Positions 26,899 to 36,428 of a stretch of DNA of 42,595 nt are shown here, piece by piece. Both the position numbers and the translations under genes were made by a program. How positions within the stretch are numbered: position 1 is the first letter of the stretch; every line of letters starts with the position of its first letter. The notes beneath the pieces were generated by a model. It was not told the origin of the DNA and searched no databases. It was given only the letters and a program-made list of their open reading frames with translations. Source of the DNA: Planctomycetaceae bacterium (GTDB lineage: Bacteria > Planctomycetota > Planctomycetia > Pirellulales > Pirellulaceae); NCBI GenBank assembly GCA_002724245.1, contig PBOG01000031.1, positions 79,950-122,544 of the forward strand, given 5' to 3'.

Positions 26899-28599
26899 TT
26901 AATACCCACTCGGTTCATACCGGCCCAGGTCGATATCCTGGCCCCGATGAAAATGTTTCCCCATCAGGTACTGGATCTGCAGTTCCACATCGCGCACCAA
27001 GACATCCGGAACCACTTCGGGATCCCGTCTCAGGAGCGTGATTTCGATTTCGTTGAGACCTTTTCGAGGCCAATTCGATCCATCGAGGGTATACACGTAC
27101 CAGTAACAGGATCCGGTGCGATAGCGGGGCGCACTCATTCGATACATCTGGTTGATTTTACGTAGTGACGCCGGCGGGAGTTCCTTCCCGTTGAGCCGGA
27201 ACGTCAACCTATCCAGCTCCGTGATATTGGCCACGCGAATTCGCAACAGCACCTCGTGGACGCGGCCCACCTTTTCCCAGCGCGGCAAATCGTCGCTGAT
27301 CCGCATGGTCAGTCCCGCCGGTTGACCAGCCTGCAATGTCGCGGGTAGTTGCCGCTGGACTCCAGGTTCAGCTCGCGGTTCGGGATAGCGTCCGGTCGCC
27401 GTCACCAGATAGTAGTTCTTATCCCGCGGTGCCATGATCTCTGCATCGGGTACCTCCCGCAATTTCTCGTAGAATTCCGCCTGATACGGCCAGTACCCGA
27501 ACCAATGAACCAGGTAAAGTCCGTCGACACCTTGATCCCAGGCATTGGCAGCAGCCGCTCGAATCATCTCCGTCGTCGCATCTCCCAGGCGATCCGAATC
27601 AACCCGACTCTGAATCGCTGCGTGTACGCGAGTTTTCGTGTCGGCCGCTGCCCCCACAAATGGTTCAAACTCCGCATTCTGATCGAGGAGTTCACCGTAG
27701 GCATGGCTCTGCGCGACCAGCACATCGACAATCCCACGTCGCAGCCATTCGCGCACATCCAACCCGATTCCGTGACAGCCCTCCAGGCTCGCTGGCAGCC
27801 GAATTACCAATTCGCGATTTTCGCCACTCGCTTTGACCGCTCGGTAGACCCGCTCAACCCAATCGCTCATGATGGCCCGACCCGCATCAATTTCGCGCGG
27901 ATGGAAATAGTGCAAGCCATAATTCAACTGCAGTTCAAAGCCATCAACGGGGTAACGAGTCAGCGTCTCCTCGATCAAGGCGAATCGTTCCTCACGCACC
28001 TCCGGATGCTTGAAATCAAGCATCCGCGCGCCGGGAAACTCGGCGGCCACATCATCCGCAGCACCGATTTCCAGGTGAGTATTGTCGAACCGGAAATCAG
28101 AGCATCGGGTATCCTGACCACGTTCACCACGTCCCTGCTGCACGAGCAATGTTGGATACAACAGCATCCCCTTCGCGTGGGCGCGGTCACAGACCAACTG
28201 CAGTGGATCGTGTCCATCCTGGATTAACTGCTTTGCATTCTGATGGGCCCTGCGAAAAATCAAATGAGGCCATTTCTCCACATTGTCGCCCCATAGTTCG
28301 CCCACCTGGGTGTCATGTAATACCGTGCGGCCGTCGCCGAGGCAAAACATGATGGCCTCGACCGGCGTCCCAACCAGTTCATCAACAGCAGACTCGTACT
28401 GTTCTTTCTGGATGGGTGGCTCGTACATGTAGATCAGCGGATGCCGACCATCATGGTAGAACATCATCCGAGGTGCCTTGGCTGGCAACGTGACCTCCGC
28501 AGCGTCCTGCGCGGCTTTCGTCGCCGCCTCTTCACCTTGGCCCCCAGAGACAATTCCAGCACCCAACGCCCCTTTGAGAAACTCACGTCGCACCACCAT
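26899..28599 (-). CDS. Exported GHL10-like (family-10-like) TIM-barrel glycosidase candidate
   Basis: The protein has 566 residues from ATG 28599, with AAGGAG upstream. A frame from 28653 adds 18 polar residues. A twin-arginine-type signal is present (VVRREFLKGALGAG). The N-terminal 350 residues look like a TIM barrel: strands AIMFCLGDGRTVLHD, GMLLYPTLLVQQ, VDGFELQLNYGLHYFHP, LVIRLPASLEGCHGIG, DVLVAQSHAYGEL and VDGLYLVHWFGYWP, the pattern of family-10-like hydrolases (GHL10/DUF187-type). The C-terminal 170 residues are a beta-rich domain (LTMRISDDLPRW, then DRLTFRLNGKELP). It would act on an extracellular glycan, but no substrate can be assigned. A second secreted large protein gene lies directly upstream. 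Confidence 0.7.
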   Translation of the reverse strand: MVVRREFLKGALGAGIVSGGQGEEAATKAAQDAAEVTLPAKAPRMMFYHDGRHPLIYMYEPPIQKEQYESAVDELVGTPVEAIMFCLGDGRTVLHDTQVGELWGDNVEKWPHLIFRRAHQNAKQLIQDGHDPLQLVCDRAHAKGMLLYPTLLVQQGRGERGQDTRCSDFRFDNTHLEIGAADDVAAEFPGARMLDFKHPEVREERFALIEETLTRYPVDGFELQLNYGLHYFHPREIDAGRAIMSDWVERVYRAVKASGENRELVIRLPASLEGCHGIGLDVREWLRRGIVDVLVAQSHAYGELLDQNAEFEPFVGAAADTKTRVHAAIQSRVDSDRLGDATTEMIRAAAANAWDQGVDGLYLVHWFGYWPYQAEFYEKLREVPDAEIMAPRDKNYYLVTATGRYPEPRAEPGVQRQLPATLQAGQPAGLTMRISDDLPRWEKVGRVHEVLLRIRVANITELDRLTFRLNGKELPPASLRKINQMYRMSAPRYRTGSCYWYVYTLDGSNWPRKGLNEIEITLLRRDPEVVPDVLVRDVELQIQYLMGKHFHRGQDIDLGRYEPSGY

Positions 28600-28746
28600 C
28601 GCATGTCTCCTTCTGGTTTTCGTTTGCACTACCGGCTCATCAGATGGCCACACTCCCCCGTCACTCCGGGTAGAACACGTCGAAGTCGATCTCGACTACC
28701 ACTGAACCACACACCAGATTTCGCCAAACGAGCAGAATCCTGCAGC

Positions 28747-30633
28747 CTACCCTCCTCCAGGGCGAGTGACGCGAACTGCCTGCAACAGCAGGCGGTACGG
28801 CTGCTTCGGCGTGCTCGTCTGCCCCGCATCCCATTGTGCCACCCCGGCTTCATCCATCTCCCAACCTTCCAGGCCAGCAAGCTGGTTGGCGGAACCGGAC
28901 CAGAGCACCCGCTCACCGACCGCATCTTCAAGGCTTACCCCAAGACTCTGTGCAGGGCTCGAATAACTCATCCGGAGGCGGTAGCGGTGACCGTGCTGGC
29001 AGACCGCAGCGATCGGAATCCGAGTCACCATTTGTGGGCCGCCCGCGACCACTGTCGCCTTGCCCTGGGGACCAATCCAAAGCGCACAGGTTTGCCGATC
29101 CACGAGGTGGTCGCTATGGAAAAGCCCCAGAATCATCGGCCGGTCGACGGCACCACCAAACGACTCGATCTGGAAGTCGAATTCAGCACGCCAGTCGGTT
29201 TGACTACCCGCTGCCTTGATCGGGTGCACGTAACGCCGACGCTGGTTTTGAAGCACGCGTCTGGTTTGACCTTCCTTGCCGCCACGCCAGCCGCCCACCA
29301 CACGCACTGCGGATTCCTGCGCCGACCACCCGTATGGCACAGCCTGCTGCGTAAAGATCAACGGCCTCTCCGAGCCGGCGGGCCGCCGGCCCACATCGAG
29401 CATGTCAAAATCGAAGTACCACCCGCGTCCTAAAGGGTCGCTCGCAAACGTTTCCTGCAATTCCGGTGTCGCTTCCTGTCCCGTGTTGAATGTCTGGTTC
29501 GTCAACGATGCCAGAAACGGATTGCGCCGTTGTTTGCCGCTCGTCCTGAGATAATCCGTATGCTCGCTCCAGCACCAGGTGTACTCATCGCTGGCCGCCA
29601 GCGCCATGGATACATTCGACCAGATCGTATTCTTATGCGCGCTGGGCCAGCCAGGCACCAGATTCCAGGGATCACTTTCCCACCAGGCAGCCATACCCAC
29701 TTGGACCGCCGCATCGTATTTGATTGGCAGCGTGCTGAAACTTCGCCAACCACGGATCGCAGCACGCGTCTCTTCGTACCGTTTTCTGTCACCGGGAAAG
29801 CCTTCCTTCGTGAACCGTGTCCGGGCGCCCTGTCCATAATAAAAGGTGTTCTCGTGCGCGTTGATCAACCTTCCTGGTTCCACCAGGCCTTCTAGCATGC
29901 CGTTGAGGAAATCCTTGACTCCGGCCAGGAATTCCGCCTGGTCGACGGCGTTCGACCAGGCAAACGTGAGCATTACCCGGATCCCCGGGAATTCCTGCTG
30001 AACTGCTTCCATCCACTCACCGCCAAGTTTGCGTCGCAGCTCCGGTGTCCCCCGTTTCAACGGTGCATAACCGTACTGCTCCGTATCGAATAACAGTCCT
30101 TTGAGCTTCCCCATCCGACAAATCCGAGCAGCCATTGCCGCGTTGTGTTTCACCACAGCCCACTCTTCGGGCTGGGTGATATCGACGGGTGACGTTCCGC
30201 CCGAATCGCGAAACTGATACCACAGGAAATTATCCGTGAGGGTGCCCCATTGAACGCGTTGCAGGTCAGCAATCGCTGACTCTACGGCCGTCACAGGAAT
30301 CTTGCGGGTACTCCAGGCGACCGAGTCGAGAAACGGATCCTGGTTCGCTGGCGGATCCGCGGGATCCGCTTGCAACCCCTGCCCATGGCACCAGTCTGCG
30401 GCCAGCAGGGCGCGGAGCGCAATCCCGTCAAAAGGGTGCGCCGTGGTAAACTCTGGCCGCTCTGCCAGCAGACGTGAATGTACCGAACTGGGGCGACTCC
30501 AGAGCGTATAGATACCCGCATCGACAAGTTTTTTGGACCGCAGCTCTGCAGGTCGCGGCCAGGACTGAGGACTCGCCAGTTGAGGATGCCACCAAATGCA
30601 CAACAAAACCGGCCACAATAGGCGTCGCACCAT
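28747..30633 (-). CDS. Secreted protein, probable TIM-barrel N-terminal and LamG-like C-terminal parts
   Basis: The protein has 628 residues with a Sec signal peptide (VRRLLWPVLLCIWWHPQLA). AGAGGAG precedes the ATG. The N-terminal 400 residues carry strands typical of a glycosidase-like barrel, such as VDAGIYTLWSRPSS, KGLLFDTEQYGYAP, GIRVMLTFAW, GRLINAHENTFYYG and VQVGMAAWWESDPW; Asp/Glu residues end several of these strands. The C-terminal 200 residues look like a concanavalin/LamG-like beta domain (WRAEFDFQIESFGG, RYRLRMSYSSPAQ). I do not recognise a characterised family. It is followed by the GHL10-like gene on the same strand with a gap of 147 nt and probably acts on the same class of substrate. 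Confidence 0.65.
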   Translation of the reverse strand: MVRRLLWPVLLCIWWHPQLASPQSWPRPAELRSKKLVDAGIYTLWSRPSSVHSRLLAERPEFTTAHPFDGIALRALLAADWCHGQGLQADPADPPANQDPFLDSVAWSTRKIPVTAVESAIADLQRVQWGTLTDNFLWYQFRDSGGTSPVDITQPEEWAVVKHNAAMAARICRMGKLKGLLFDTEQYGYAPLKRGTPELRRKLGGEWMEAVQQEFPGIRVMLTFAWSNAVDQAEFLAGVKDFLNGMLEGLVEPGRLINAHENTFYYGQGARTRFTKEGFPGDRKRYEETRAAIRGWRSFSTLPIKYDAAVQVGMAAWWESDPWNLVPGWPSAHKNTIWSNVSMALAASDEYTWCWSEHTDYLRTSGKQRRNPFLASLTNQTFNTGQEATPELQETFASDPLGRGWYFDFDMLDVGRRPAGSERPLIFTQQAVPYGWSAQESAVRVVGGWRGGKEGQTRRVLQNQRRRYVHPIKAAGSQTDWRAEFDFQIESFGGAVDRPMILGLFHSDHLVDRQTCALWIGPQGKATVVAGGPQMVTRIPIAAVCQHGHRYRLRMSYSSPAQSLGVSLEDAVGERVLWSGSANQLAGLEGWEMDEAGVAQWDAGQTSTPKQPYRLLLQAVRVTRPGGG

Positions 30634-30685
30634 TCGTCACACTCCTCTGATGTCAATATGTTTCCCCATGCCGCAGCGGCCAGGT

Positions 30686-32059
30686 TTAACGCGTCTCCGT
30701 GACAGGCCTGCCCACCCCATCCACCTGCCGCGTTACAGGACCGACCAGTGTCTCCCAGGCCGCGACCAGGTGTTCAACCTCCGCAACCCCGGTGGCTAAA
30801 GAGAGGGCGTTCATCACCAAATTGTGGTTCAAGAATACGCCCGCACCAAGGCAATGTGCGAACGCCTCACGGACTGGGCTGCGGTCCACTGCAGCGGCTG
30901 CGCGGTAATCGCCCACTATCTCGCGTGCAGGATAGAGGCTGAATAGCGACCCCTCTCCCACAATCTGCCACGGCTGATCGGCCCGTGCAAACCGCATCGC
31001 AAGCTCGCGTCGCAGGCGGCTCCCTAGCTGATTGAGCTGATTAAAGGCCTCTGCGTCGAGTTGTTCAAGCGTCGCCAACCCGGCCGCCATGGCCACCGGA
31101 TGGGCACTGAAGGTCCCGCTTTGTCCAAACCCAGTCGCGGCTGCCGTGTTGTCGAACAACGCCATGATATCGTGTCGCCCCCCCACTGCCCCAACCGGAA
31201 ATCCGCCCCCAATCAGCTTGCCAAGTGTCGTCAAGTCTGGAGTCACATTCGCCAATTCCTGGTATCCGCCAGGCGCCAAACGGAAACTGACAACCTCATC
31301 CAAGATCAACAGCACACGATACCGTTCTGTGATACGACGTACAGTCTGCGCAAACTCACAGCTGGTTTCATACATCCCCACCTTGGGATCAAACAAGACA
31401 CACGCCAGTTGATCACAATGCTGGCCTACCAAACGGTCCACCGCTGCGGCATCACCGTAGGGCAGGATCACTACTTCATCCGTCGCATGCGGTGCCAGGC
31501 CTCCGGTGCCCGCGACCGACCGCGGCGCATCCGCGGGACCCGCCAGTCCGACAGGTGGTGCGACGCTCACTTCAACAGCATCGTGGCTACCATGGTAGCC
31601 GCCCTCAAATTTGGCAATCTTTTCTCGACCAGTGAACCCTCGCGCCAGACGCACCGCGTGCAAAGTTGCCTCAGTCCCGGAATTGCAAAAACGCAACTTG
31701 TCGATCGATCCCACGCGCCGACAGATCTCCTCTGCGAGCGCTGTTTCAATCCCCATCGGTGCGCCAACTGCAATGCCACGACGCACCTGCTGTTGGACCG
31801 CTTCAATGACCGCTGGATGTCCGTGCCCCAGAATTTGTGCCGTGTGATGATTGGCAAAATCGAGATAACAATTACCGTCGTGATCAAACAGGCGACACCC
31901 CTCGGCGCGCGTCACCTGGAGCGGATAGGGCGGGTAATAGTAAGCACCCTTTGCGCCGCCCGGCATCGAACGGCAGGCCCGGTCAAACGCCTCCGCGGAA
32001 CGTGGACTGGCGCGGCGATACGCTTGTAGCAAACGGCTGTCGGTCGGATTCAGGGACAT
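30686..32059 (-). CDS. Class III aminotransferase, glutamate-1-semialdehyde aminomutase-like
   Basis: The protein has 457 residues. PLP family motifs are present: SMPGGAKGAYYYPP at the N-terminus, FCNSGTEATLHAVRLAR (about 125-140), the cofactor Asp in LILDEVVSFR (Asp254) and Lys281 in LTTLGKLIGGGFPVGA. The overall pattern is that of glutamate-1-semialdehyde 2,1-aminomutase, but planctomycetes have several paralogs outside heme synthesis, and no heme gene lies near. Secreted hydrolase and sugar genes around it suggest a catabolic aminotransferase or aminomutase acting on an amino-sugar or keto acid; that is inference. Start at ATG 32059, with a purine-rich GAGAGAAGAAG upstream. Confidence 0.88.
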   Translation of the reverse strand: MSLNPTDSRLLQAYRRASPRSAEAFDRACRSMPGGAKGAYYYPPYPLQVTRAEGCRLFDHDGNCYLDFANHHTAQILGHGHPAVIEAVQQQVRRGIAVGAPMGIETALAEEICRRVGSIDKLRFCNSGTEATLHAVRLARGFTGREKIAKFEGGYHGSHDAVEVSVAPPVGLAGPADAPRSVAGTGGLAPHATDEVVILPYGDAAAVDRLVGQHCDQLACVLFDPKVGMYETSCEFAQTVRRITERYRVLLILDEVVSFRLAPGGYQELANVTPDLTTLGKLIGGGFPVGAVGGRHDIMALFDNTAAATGFGQSGTFSAHPVAMAAGLATLEQLDAEAFNQLNQLGSRLRRELAMRFARADQPWQIVGEGSLFSLYPAREIVGDYRAAAAVDRSPVREAFAHCLGAGVFLNHNLVMNALSLATGVAEVEHLVAAWETLVGPVTRQVDGVGRPVTETR

Positions 32060-32331
32060 CTTCTTCTCTCGACGGATGAAACTCTGCGTTGTCCGACGTG
32101 CACCCTCCTGCAGCAGGCCAGGGTAACGCTTCTCGACACAGCAGGACAGTCCGCACCCTGCCTAGCTGACGCGGCCCAGCACGGAGCCCCTCACTCACCT
32201 CTCCTCTGAGAGCCCGGTTTCTTTTGACGTGAAACGGCATTCACGACGGATTGACAGCCAGCAGCATGGCAGCGAGAACAGAAATTCGACCCACCATGGG
32301 ATTTTGATCGTCAGCTCCGAGGAGCCGTGTC
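32060..32331. other. Divergent intergenic region between aminotransferase and dehydrogenase
   Basis: I see no gene here. It must hold the promoters of both divergent genes. A perfect -35 hexamer TTGACA lies at 32251-32256 on the plus strand, but no good -10 box follows at 16-18 bp. Regulation of the two genes may be linked. Confidence 0.4.
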
Positions 32332-33378
32332 ATGAAGGCCGCATTGCTGCGCGCGTTTGGCGCGCCATTGACCTGGGAAGAAGTACAGACTCCGGTACCT
32401 GGTCCGAACGACGTGTTGATTCAGGTCATGGCCTGTGGCACGGATGGAACGGATCTGAAACTGCTTGAAGGTTTCGGCTACCGACCCGAATTGCCATTTA
32501 TCATGGGCCACGAACCGGCAGGACTCGTGGCCCAGGTAGGTGACTCAGTTCGCGATTTCCAGGTGGGCGACCGAGTCATCAGCTACAACTTTTTCCATTG
32601 CGGCCGTTGCCACAATTGCCGTCGCGGGCGCGAACAGATCTGCCCCCATCTAGACCGGATACTAGGCGTGCGAGGTGTCCCGGGTGGCTATGCCGACTAC
32701 CTCTGTATCCCCGCCAGACAAGCCGTCCCGATTCCCAGCGAAATTCCCTGGGAAGATGCAGCGGTACTCTGCGATGCCGGTTGCACCGCATTTCACGCCG
32801 TTGATCGCGCACGCGTCAAACTCGGCGAAACTGTGGTCATCTTTGGCGTCGGTGGCGTTGGATCCTTCGCCGTTCAGTTCGCGAAGCTCGCCGGCGCACG
32901 TGTTATCGCCATCGAACAATCGGCAAACAAGGTCCACTGGGCGGAGAGCCTGGGGGTCGATGTCGCGCTCGATGCGAGCGTGGTGGATGTTTCCAAAGAG
33001 ATCCAGCACCTGACAAACGACTGGGGAGTTGACTGCGTGATCGATATTGTGGGACGTGAGGAGACGTTAACGCTTGGTGTGAATGTGCTGTGTAACGGAG
33101 GACGTCTCGTCATTGTGGGCTACACACCCGATAGTTATTCGCTCAGCGGGAAACACTTCGCTCAAAACGAGTTGGAGGTGATTGGCACACGCTGTGGACG
33201 CCGGCGTGACCTTGACCAGGCGGCCCAACTGCTGGCACAGGGCAAAGTCCGCTCAATCGTCACCGAACGTTATCCGCTGAAAGATGTCAATGCAGCCCAC
33301 CAGCGGCTGCAAAGTGGCGAAGTGCTAGGGAGACTGGTCCTGGATATCCCTCAGCAGCCATCCTCGACTGCCTCTTGA
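32332..33378 (+). CDS. Zinc-dependent medium-chain dehydrogenase
   Basis: The protein has 348 residues, the normal family length. GHEPAGLVAQVGDSV carries the catalytic-zinc His-Glu, and ACGTDGTDLK an upstream ligand Cys. Four structural-zinc cysteines stand in HCGRCHNCRRGREQIC. The Rossmann loop is GVGGVGSFAVQFAK (about residues 173-186), followed by VIAIEQS, whose acidic residue favours NAD over NADP. Relatives include threonine dehydrogenase and sorbitol dehydrogenase. It would oxidise an alcohol or reduce the carbonyl partner of the aminotransferase or isomerase next to it. GAGGAG precedes the ATG. It converges on the epimerase gene with only 6 nt between stops. The substrate is not visible from sequence. 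Confidence 0.9.
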   Translation: MKAALLRAFGAPLTWEEVQTPVPGPNDVLIQVMACGTDGTDLKLLEGFGYRPELPFIMGHEPAGLVAQVGDSVRDFQVGDRVISYNFFHCGRCHNCRRGREQICPHLDRILGVRGVPGGYADYLCIPARQAVPIPSEIPWEDAAVLCDAGCTAFHAVDRARVKLGETVVIFGVGGVGSFAVQFAKLAGARVIAIEQSANKVHWAESLGVDVALDASVVDVSKEIQHLTNDWGVDCVIDIVGREETLTLGVNVLCNGGRLVIVGYTPDSYSLSGKHFAQNELEVIGTRCGRRRDLDQAAQLLAQGKVRSIVTERYPLKDVNAAHQRLQSGEVLGRLVLDIPQQPSSTAS

Positions 33379-33384
33379 AGCAGG

Positions 33385-34218
33385 TCACCGATCCGCTCCG
33401 CCCCAGTTGGAGAGCTTGTCCCGCATCCAAGCCAGCCCTTCGCGCGAACCCCACGCTGGAACCGGGTAAAGATAGAGATCCAGCATCCAAGGACCGGCAA
33501 AGTCGATTCTGCGAAGCGCTTCCAGAATACCGTCCAGATCCAGACAGCCGCGCCCCGGCGGAAAGTGCAACTCTGAACTCCGCTGGTCGCTATCCGAAAA
33601 GTGGACCATCTTGATCCGTTCACCTAGCCGATCAATGGCTTCGATATAGCCATCCGGAATGCCCACAGCAAAATGGCAGGCATCGTAGACGATGCCAAAA
33701 TTGCTCCGGTCGACGCGATCGCACAGCTCGACCAGAAATTCCAACCGTGTTCCCAGGGTGAACGGGTGAACTTCAATCCAGACATCAATATTACGGGCAG
33801 CGGCATAATCAGCGGCCGCGGCGAGCAGTCGCACTGTGTCGTCTAGGAGACGCCCGAAGATCAATGCATCGGTAGCACCGGGAGGGACCCGTCCCTCATA
33901 GGTAATGAGATAACGCATCCCCAGATCGACCGCGATATCGATGTCGCGTTCCAGCCCAGCCAAGGCGACCTTGACGTCCTCGGAGCTCTCTAACGCCTGA
34001 AAATATTCTGAATCCGGCACATTCGATCCGACGAGACGCATCCCCAGGGAGGTAACGAACTCACTCAGCTGCCCGCGCAACTCCGCGGTACGAAAACCCC
34101 GAATCTGCGAATGACAGAGCTCGATCTCATCGTATCCCAGATCACGCATCCGCTCTAACGTTACTTCCAATGGGTCCTGAAAATAGCCAAGCGGATTACC
34201 CACAATAGGAATAGTCAC
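33385..34218 (-). CDS. Sugar phosphate isomerase/epimerase (xylose isomerase-like TIM barrel)
   Basis: The protein has 277 residues, with no signal peptide. The start is GTG at 34216-34218, with GGAG about 9 nt before it. Barrel strands and metal-site residues are visible: LGYDEIELCHSQ (Glu and His), GMRYLITYEGRVPP, IDVWIEVHPFTLG (Glu and His), FGIVYDACHFAVG (Asp and His), RIKMVHFSDSDQRSSELHF (His, Asp) and WMLDLYLYPVP. The Glu-Asp-His-type set is that of D-tagatose/D-psicose epimerase-like enzymes. It probably moves a keto or hydroxyl group on a sugar or sugar acid in the cytoplasm. It diverges from the BKACE gene downstream. Confidence 0.87.
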   Translation of the reverse strand: MTIPIVGNPLGYFQDPLEVTLERMRDLGYDEIELCHSQIRGFRTAELRGQLSEFVTSLGMRLVGSNVPDSEYFQALESSEDVKVALAGLERDIDIAVDLGMRYLITYEGRVPPGATDALIFGRLLDDTVRLLAAAADYAAARNIDVWIEVHPFTLGTRLEFLVELCDRVDRSNFGIVYDACHFAVGIPDGYIEAIDRLGERIKMVHFSDSDQRSSELHFPPGRGCLDLDGILEALRRIDFAGPWMLDLYLYPVPAWGSREGLAWMRDKLSNWGGADR

Positions 34219-34468
34219 AGGTCAGATCTCCTCTGCCGGTCGAATCATCGCGTCAAGAACCAAAGATCATGCCAGAAATAGCCGGTTACGTCGCCTACCC
34301 CGGGCTGCGGTCATGATACCCCACAAACCTTCTGCTCGGGCCGCCATAGCTGCCGCTTCGCACCGACTGGCGATTGGCCTGGTTTCGCGTACACTTGTGG
34401 CCACTGCCCAGCCCTTCTCACACGACTCAACAACTCGAAACAGACACGCGGCATAAGGAAACGAAACC
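34219..34468. other. Divergent intergenic region between epimerase and BKACE genes
   Basis: No gene or clear promoter pair could be picked out by eye. It separates the epimerase gene from the BKACE-ThuA-enolase group and must contain promoters for both sides. Confidence 0.4.
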
Positions 34469-35416
34469 ATGCAGTGGAAGCCCTTGATTATTACCGTGAC
34501 CTGCGATCCGGCACTCCAGGATCCACTCAACCCACGGTGTGAAGAACTGACCACGGTGGAAACCATCGCGAAGGAATACAACGATGCCAACGCCGCAGGC
34601 GCCACCATGGACCACGTACACGGGATCTACTCGCGTGACCCGGTAGTTCAACCCGATGGCCGTCAACTCCAGGTACCAGATATCCCCCAAACCGCGGCCA
34701 TCATTGAAAACATCCGTGGCAAATATCCCGACATGGGAATTCAACAAGGTCTAGCAAGCATGCGGCCTGAGCAAAAGCTCCAGTTATGGGAAGCGATCAA
34801 ACCCGACATGAGCTCATTAAACCTCAATTCCCACGACGAGTACTTCGACCCGTACCCCGAAAAAGTCAAACCCGTCTGCTGCTATTCGGTTCACCCCATC
34901 AACGAACTGCGACAATATTTCCAGTGGGCCCGGGAACATGGTGTGAAACCTGAGCTCGAGTGTTTTGACAGCGGTGCGTTTGACGCGGTCCGGATCATCC
35001 GTGACGGCATCTTCTGGACGGATGATGACCAGCAAGAACACGAACCTGGTCTGCTCACCGACCCACTGTGGTGCACTTTCTTTTTCGGCTGGCCGGGTCA
35101 AAGTTGCCAGCCGATGACCGACATTGCCCTCTTCAACCAGATCTATCATCAGCCCGACAACATCAACTGGTCGATGTCCTGCATGTCGCGGTGCCCCAAG
35201 GAGTACTGGGCGCAAATCAACCGCGGCGTACTGCAAAATGGCCACATCCGGGTTGGTTACGAAGACTGTGGACGCCACCCGGACGGAGCCTACGCAACTT
35301 GCAATGCCGACCTCGTCGAACGTGTGGTACGGATGGCCAAAAATGTGGGACGACCGATTGCCACACAAGAGGAAGCGCGTGCCCTGATCGGGTTACGTCC
35401 CGCGGCTACCGTCTGA
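34469..35416 (+). CDS. Beta-keto acid cleavage enzyme (BKACE, DUF849 family)
   Basis: The protein has 315 residues. Family landmarks are present: an N-terminal strand PLIITVTCDP, the zinc-binding pair His49 and His51 in GATMDHVHG (family: GAxxxHxH), the strand with the catalytic Glu in PELECFDSGAFDA, and HIRVGYEDCG (family: HVRVGLED). BKACE enzymes condense a 3-oxo acid with acetyl-CoA and release acetoacetate plus a new CoA ester; 3-keto-5-aminohexanoate cleavage in lysine fermentation is the best known case. Which 3-oxo acid is used cannot be told. AAGGAAA precedes the ATG. It leads a plus-strand group with ThuA-like and enolase-superfamily genes (gaps of 93 and 40 nt). There is no CoA-transferase or thiolase beside it. 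Confidence 0.88.
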   Translation: MQWKPLIITVTCDPALQDPLNPRCEELTTVETIAKEYNDANAAGATMDHVHGIYSRDPVVQPDGRQLQVPDIPQTAAIIENIRGKYPDMGIQQGLASMRPEQKLQLWEAIKPDMSSLNLNSHDEYFDPYPEKVKPVCCYSVHPINELRQYFQWAREHGVKPELECFDSGAFDAVRIIRDGIFWTDDDQQEHEPGLLTDPLWCTFFFGWPGQSCQPMTDIALFNQIYHQPDNINWSMSCMSRCPKEYWAQINRGVLQNGHIRVGYEDCGRHPDGAYATCNADLVERVVRMAKNVGRPIATQEEARALIGLRPAATV

Positions 35417-35509
35417 TCACGGCAGGTGCAGAGGACCGTCCTGCCGGTACCGCGACCGCGGAACCGTTCCTTCCCTGATGATAAAACCTCCCGACCGCAG
35501 TGAGGAATC

Positions 35510-36388
35510 ATGCGTCAAACACTCTGCTTCACCATGTGTTGCTGGTTGTGGGCCTCGCTCCTTCCCGCCGAGACTCATGTCCTGTTCGTTGTCGGCCCGA
35601 GCAATCACGGCCCTGGCTCCCACGAGCCGGCCGCCGGCGCCCGGTTACTCAAACATTGCCTGGAACATCTTGAGAACATCCCGGATGTCACCGGCACCGT
35701 CAGCCTCAAATGGCCAACGGCCAGCCAGCGTGCCCGGGCGCAAACAGTGGTCTTCCTGGGTGACACCTTTCCAGCAAACCGGTTTCCAGATAGCGCACGC
35801 AACCTGGCCAACCTGCACTTGATGATGCGGCGCGGATGCGGGATTGTCTGCCTGCACTACGCCACAGGCCTCAAGAGAGAGGATGTTTCCGCGACTGGCG
35901 AACACCCGCTGCTTGGTTGGATGGGCGGATATTTTGCGAACCCGGGAAGCAAACACCACATCTCCTATGCAACCATCTTCGACAAAGCCAGGATTGAGCC
36001 GGCGTCTATCGAGCACCCGGTTTCACGCGGCTGGAAACCGTTTACGCTCCGCGACGAACCGTACGGTAACAACTACTTCGGGCCTGACGGGAATCGTCCG
36101 GCCGCCAACGTGACGATCCTGGCAACCTCACTACAACCCCCCGACAAGCCTCGGCGCGAGGCCGTCGCCTGGTGCGTTCAGCGAGCCGATCGCGGACGTG
36201 GATTCGCCATTGTCATGCCTCATTTTTATAAGAACTGGGCCCAAAACGACCTCCGCACACTGGTCCTCAATGGCATCGTCTGGAGTGCCAGTGCCAAACT
36301 ACCAGCGGAGGGTGCGCGAAGTCAGCCTCCAGACCTTGCGAGTTTTGGAGCGAAGGCGGTCGAAACACCGGAAAAGATCCGCAACTGA
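35510..36388 (+). CDS. ThuA-like protein, secreted
   Basis: The protein has 292 residues with an N-terminal hydrophobic signal (CFTMCCWLWASLLPA). The ThuA glutamine-amidotransferase-like fold is indicated by VLFVVGPSNHGPGSHE, RGCGIVCLHYATG in place of the nucleophile region (Cys near 113), GGYFANPGSKHHIS, and the conserved EHPVSRGWKPFTLRDEPYG and GRGFAIVMPHFYKNW. Family members are linked to sugar use. The role is unknown. GAGG lies before the ATG at 35510. It follows the BKACE gene by 93 nt and precedes the enolase gene by 40 nt, so one operon is likely. Confidence 0.85.
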   Translation: MRQTLCFTMCCWLWASLLPAETHVLFVVGPSNHGPGSHEPAAGARLLKHCLEHLENIPDVTGTVSLKWPTASQRARAQTVVFLGDTFPANRFPDSARNLANLHLMMRRGCGIVCLHYATGLKREDVSATGEHPLLGWMGGYFANPGSKHHISYATIFDKARIEPASIEHPVSRGWKPFTLRDEPYGNNYFGPDGNRPAANVTILATSLQPPDKPRREAVAWCVQRADRGRGFAIVMPHFYKNWAQNDLRTLVLNGIVWSASAKLPAEGARSQPPDLASFGAKAVETPEKIRN

Positions 36389-36428
36389 CACGACTTCCTC
36401 ACCGAGGCCACTCAACAGGAACCACTCC

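Noticed and set aside
27349-29433. Two long plus-strand open frames (27349-28227 and 28441-29433)
   Set aside because: They are antisense to the two secreted proteins, which have signal peptides and good ribosome-binding sites. The products have no recognisable features.
31061-32029. Plus-strand open frame of 322 codons
   Set aside because: It is antisense to the class III aminotransferase with intact PLP motifs.
30686-32059. hemL of heme biosynthesis
   Set aside because: The protein has the family pattern, but no other heme gene is near and the surroundings are catabolic, so the gene symbol is not justified.
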